From: Tulasnella sp. 424
Taxonomy: Eukaryota; Basidiomycota; Agaricomycetes; Cantharellales; Tulasnellaceae
DNA length: 64,000 nucleotides
Direction of reading: 5' to 3'
Assembly (NCBI GenBank): GCA_019633425.1
Contig: WSUB01000014.1
Span: forward strand, 186,001 to 250,000
The notes beneath the pieces were generated by a model. It saw only the letters and a list, made by a program, of their open reading frames with translations. It had not been told where the DNA came from and did not search any database. The position numbers and the translations under genes are program-made. Numbering within the stretch: position 1 is the first letter of the stretch; each line of letters opens with the position of its first letter. This document shows positions 60,513 to 64,000 of this stretch, piece after piece.

Positions 60513-61691
60513 CCTTGGTAGCGCGGAGGTTTGGATCTTTCTCGGTGAAGGAATATGATCATAAATACTTAAAAGGGTAATCTTGGATGCATTTCGGGAT
60601 GGTGAATTCAGCTTGTTGCCTTGAACCGTTTTTGGGCCAGTGTTAGGGGCGACGCGGCAGGAAATCTGATTGGTCTACTAGAAAACCCAAGTCTTAAGTG
60701 CGGGGAAGTGGGAAATAGGAAGGGTGGGCAGGGACCTGAACGACATTAGCGCAGGGTTGACCGATGCTTGACCGATGCTTGCGATTTAATTGCAGAATAG
60801 ATAAAGGCAGTGATAGCCGGCGAGCGGTAGTAGAGTACCCTGCGATACCGTTTTTAACGATTCGTACCGGTCACGATAGGTCAAATGAGAGGTCGTGTGG
60901 CTCGGATTGGGCTGGCTCTTTCGTCGTCAATTATGACGGGGCTGAGAGTCTGCAGATCATCCACCAACAGGAAGAGTTCCCAAAGTCGAAGCATACCGAT
61001 GTTCTCAAGGCTGTCGGGTCCGGGGTACCTGATGGGTCGTCGGTATCAAGCAAATGCATTCCACCTATCGGAACGCGCGCCGAGGGCCGGACGCCGAGAG
61101 GGAGCGTGATACCCCCTCAACCGAGAATCTCGGCGATGAATCCCGTTGGACGCTTGTTAAGCCGTTCCGGATCAGCGTCGGTCATGAGCAAAAGCACCCA
61201 TAGAGTCTAAGGGTATATTCGAGACAGGATCGAATCCGTGGACAGGCATGTGTCCAGGACAGCGAATTAGAATCATTCAGTTGCGGTGTCACGAGGTTTT
61301 CTTGAAATGCGCCTGATACTGTCCAGAAAGTGGAAGATACAATAGTGGCGGACCGGATTCGGAGAACTATTTTAATTGGTGGAGGAAAGGATGGTGATCG
61401 CTGAATTGCCGCACCCTCGGTTGATCTCACGGCTCGGGGGTTTGTATCTTACCATCCAACTCCAACGGCAAAGAGCCGAACAACGCCAAAGGACAAAGAA
61501 GTGTACAAGACACAAATGAGATGGAATTACGGCGAAAGAAGTACAAATCCACGTCTCGGGTCTGAGTACAATGAACCTCTACAGGCGACCGCCAATTACA
61601 AGTAAACCCAAGAAGGAAATGAAAGGAGTGTCGAGAAAAGACAGACTATGCGAAGCCCCAAAAGATATTACGTGTTTACATGGCCTATAAC
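60513..61691. other. intergenic region between mannanase and second glucanase
   Basis: 1.2 kb with no gene seen. It contains a small tandem repeat, GACCGATGCTT twice, at about 60759-60780. The part near 61440-61690 should be the glucanase 3' UTR. Confidence 0.45.
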
Positions 61692-64000
61692 TCACGGTCC
61701 AGCTGCGGCAGCATAGTTCCAGTTGTAGGTAGAAGGGTTACCACTGGTATAGGTAACGGCGTTGCTCTGGAAGTTGAAAACTTGATCACCATTGCGAGTC
61801 AAAACCGCAGTAACGCTCGATGCTTGTGCCAGCGGGAGAGTGAATTTGTTGACTCCAGCAGTGACAGAGAACGTGGAGGATGATGAACCCATGGTAACTT
61901 TGAGCGATCCCGAGCCCGTGGAGAACAGAACGATCCAGAGCAGATCGTCAGTCTAAACAGACACAGAAATTTGCCAGGTCAGTCAGTAATGCAGAGTTTT
62001 TCCATGGTACGTCTGGAGCAAGCACGCTTACCCAGTCCCAGTTTACCGGCCGGCCGATACCATCATTGGTCGCCGTTGCATACTTGGAATGTGGCCGACC
62101 CCAGAAGAATATCTTATCAGAAGTAATGGTCGGATATTGGCCCGTCTTAAACGCCGACACGTAATATCCTGTCATTTGAAGGAATGGCGTGTGGTCGAAT
62201 CCTGGTACCCAGGTCGTGCCGCTAGGCATGTCCTTCCTAATGGGGCCGATATAGGTAGACTCTCCATAGTCTGTAGCCACAAAGTTAGCGACGTGTTGGC
62301 CAAGGAACATGAGAGGGAGACAAACCATTCCAGGTTACGATCTGCAGCGCGTCGACGACGTTACGGTGGCTGACCAGATCCTCCCATCGGCGAGCGTAGA
62401 GATGATCGTCTGACCGCAAGACCCTGTTGCGACCATCGTAGTGCTGTTATAACAAGTTAATACAGAGGCAGAACGCGAGTATAGTCATGTCATGTACTCA
62501 CCACATAGAAGGCAGGCGAGACGCTGGACATGTAGACATCCGGAGGTTTGGTCAAGCCGCCTCTTTCAATACGGTAGTTGTCCTCAGACCAATCTATTAC
62601 GTTGTTGTACTTGGGCCAGGCAGGACCCCACTGTACGGATAGTCTAGGTTGATATTCTGCTCGATAAACGAAGAACTACTTGCGAGAGCACTCACCCAGA
62701 AGTCTCCATTGATACTTGGGTACAATTCCTTCATCTTGATGTACGTCTCGTCATTGAAGAAACCGGGAACGAATTTGATCCCAACCCCGTTAGTCCGCAG
62801 CACGTTGTTCCATTGCGCGTCCGTTTTGCAGTTACCCCCGTCGAACGTTGTGATCCACATGTTTCCGGACGCGTCCTTCAGCTGCGCAGGGTGATCCTTG
62901 AACTTGTTAATGTAGGAACGGATGGTATCGTCGTCGTCGCAACGCAAGACCGACATGTCAAGCGAGAAGAACATTTTGAATCCAGTTCCGGAAGCGGTTG
63001 CAGCGTCGTAGGCAGATTGCATTTGACTGGATTGCCAGTAGTCGTATCCAAAGTTGAGGGCGAATCCGTCGATGCCTTGGGCCGAAGCCATCTTGATCTC
63101 ATCGATCCATTGTTGCGGTGTATACGACTGGAACAGGGAGTGGGTTAGCATAAATTTACGATTAGCCCAGCTTTTGATTGAGCGAACTCACGTAGGTGTT
63201 GCCAAAGATGACGTGGGCAATAACGAGTTTCCCGGAATTGGAGCCATTGGTTCGATACCACGATCCGTTCGAGCTTGCCGGAGAAGTAGTGGTAGCCGAG
63301 GACTTCGTAGTGGTAGTTGTAGTCTTGGTAGTGGTTGTCTTGGTCGTGGTAGTTGTGCTTTGCTTAGTTGTGGACGTTGAAGTAGTTTTCTGATAGATAT
63401 TGAGTGCCCAACTACCACCGCATACCAAAGACGAATTTCCTCCGCATTTACGAGTACAGGCTGAAGACTTGGAGTTCTTGCTCAATGAATTGCCGCAGTA
63501 GCATTGCGTTCCGTTTTCCTAGGCGAGGGGCAGGGAGCGCGTGAGCTGCAGGATGCGCTCTGTCAAGGACAATTGTACTCACTACTCCCGCCATGGAATA
63601 GCCGGCAGCGGAACACTTTGACTGGCAGAACGCGGGAGTCATACCATTATTGGTATATGAAGCTCCTGTGAGCGTTCTGCTCGCCTGATCAACAAAGCAA
63701 CCGAGGCTTTTCCATCCCGATGTTGAAACCCCTGCGGTGGACTTCGTGAAAACCCCAATTTTATTGCCAGCACCACATTTTTGCTTGGAATCGCCTACGT
63801 AAACGGTGATAACGGAGGTAAGACACCCGGGAACAAATTAAGTGGCTTGACGTGATTTCTGACCTGGGCATGCCTTGCTGCAAGATATGGTGGCCTTAGG
63901 ATTGTTTAAAACGTTCCCGCACCAGCATTCTACGCCGTACTCGACACCTGCATATACGTAACCTCGAGAGTTGCACTGCGCGACGCACTTGTCCTGGGTG
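61692..64000 (-). CDS. secreted alpha-1,3-glucanase: WSC domains + GH71 (5' end outside window)
   Basis: Paralogue of the glucanase at 32586-36512, on the opposite strand and cut by the right window edge before its start. The visible N-terminal part contains most of WSC1 (VEYGVECWCGNVLNNPKATI) and all of WSC2 (WKSLGCFVDQASRTLTG to CGGSWALNIYQK). A Thr/Lys-rich linker then leads straight into GH71: WYRTNGSNSGKLVIAHVIFG, EIKMASAQGIDGFALNFGYD, GFKMFFSLD, MWITTFDGGNC, WSEDNYR, RRWEDLVSHR, DYGESTYIGP, and the C-terminal module ending YNWNYAAAAGP at 61692. Introns sit at the same places as in the paralogue. It has two WSC domains where the other has five. Same expected function, hydrolysis of alpha-1,3-glucan. 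Confidence 0.93.

Noticed and set aside
60757..60782. Tandem GACCGATGCTT repeat as possible regulatory array
   Set aside because: Only two units, too few to claim more than local slippage.
1..64000. CRISPR arrays, rRNA, bacterial operon or secondary-metabolite cluster
   Set aside because: No regularly spaced repeats, no rRNA-like sequence, and no polyketide, peptide or terpene synthase signature was seen; the spliced genes exclude a bacterial origin for most of the window.

Overview
The window is nuclear DNA of a filamentous basidiomycete, most probably an Agaricomycete. Genes are split by many short GT-AG introns of about 45-110 bases. Several families point the same way: Cps1-type GT2 synthase, WSC-GH71 glucanases, CBM1-GH5 mannanase, fungal EF-hand MscS channel, and a secreted family with a TNAxR...LPPLKPK motif. 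I see no tRNA, rRNA or CRISPR. The species cannot be named from the sequence.

Layout. 1-2.5 kb: a gene fragment beside a decayed hAT transposon. 3.1-9.7 kb: three intact plus-strand genes, an MFS transporter with a 9-base micro-exon, an ariadne-type RBR ubiquitin ligase and a Cps1-like glycosyltransferase. 10.2-15.6 kb, minus strand: a secreted LPPLKPK-family protein, a tiny secreted protein candidate, and a membrane-anchored histidine-phosphatase-like protein lacking its HD motif. 16.1-19.5 kb: a divergent pair, an Emi1/DUF3128 protein and the cytosolic Fe-S assembly factor NAR1. 21.3-25.1 kb: an intact and a broken LPPLKPK-family copy. 26.1-32.0 kb: NmrA-like reductase, secreted cupredoxin, a truncated duplicate of the broken LPPLKPK copy, and an F-box protein.

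32.6-36.5 kb: a secreted GH71 alpha-1,3-glucanase with five WSC domains. 37.1-46.4 kb: an MscS channel diverging from a disordered protein, then the t-SNARE TLG2. 47.7-56.8 kb: two paralogous Cys-rich mini-proteins on either side of 8.1 kb in which I recognise no gene. 58.1-64 kb, minus strand: a CBM1-CBM1-GH5_7 mannanase and a second WSC-GH71 glucanase cut by the window end.

Functional reading. Housekeeping genes (NAR1, TLG2, RBR ligase, Emi1-like) alternate with secreted and wall-directed genes (GH71, GH5_7, cupredoxin, LPPLKPK family, Cps1-like synthase). There is no obvious operon-like pathway or secondary-metabolite cluster. The clearest genome dynamics are the graded decay of the LPPLKPK family, the different WSC copy number in the two glucanases, and the Cys-rich mini-protein pair. 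Exon joins quoted with coordinates were read by eye from splice signals and checked for reading frame; they are predictions, not transcript evidence.
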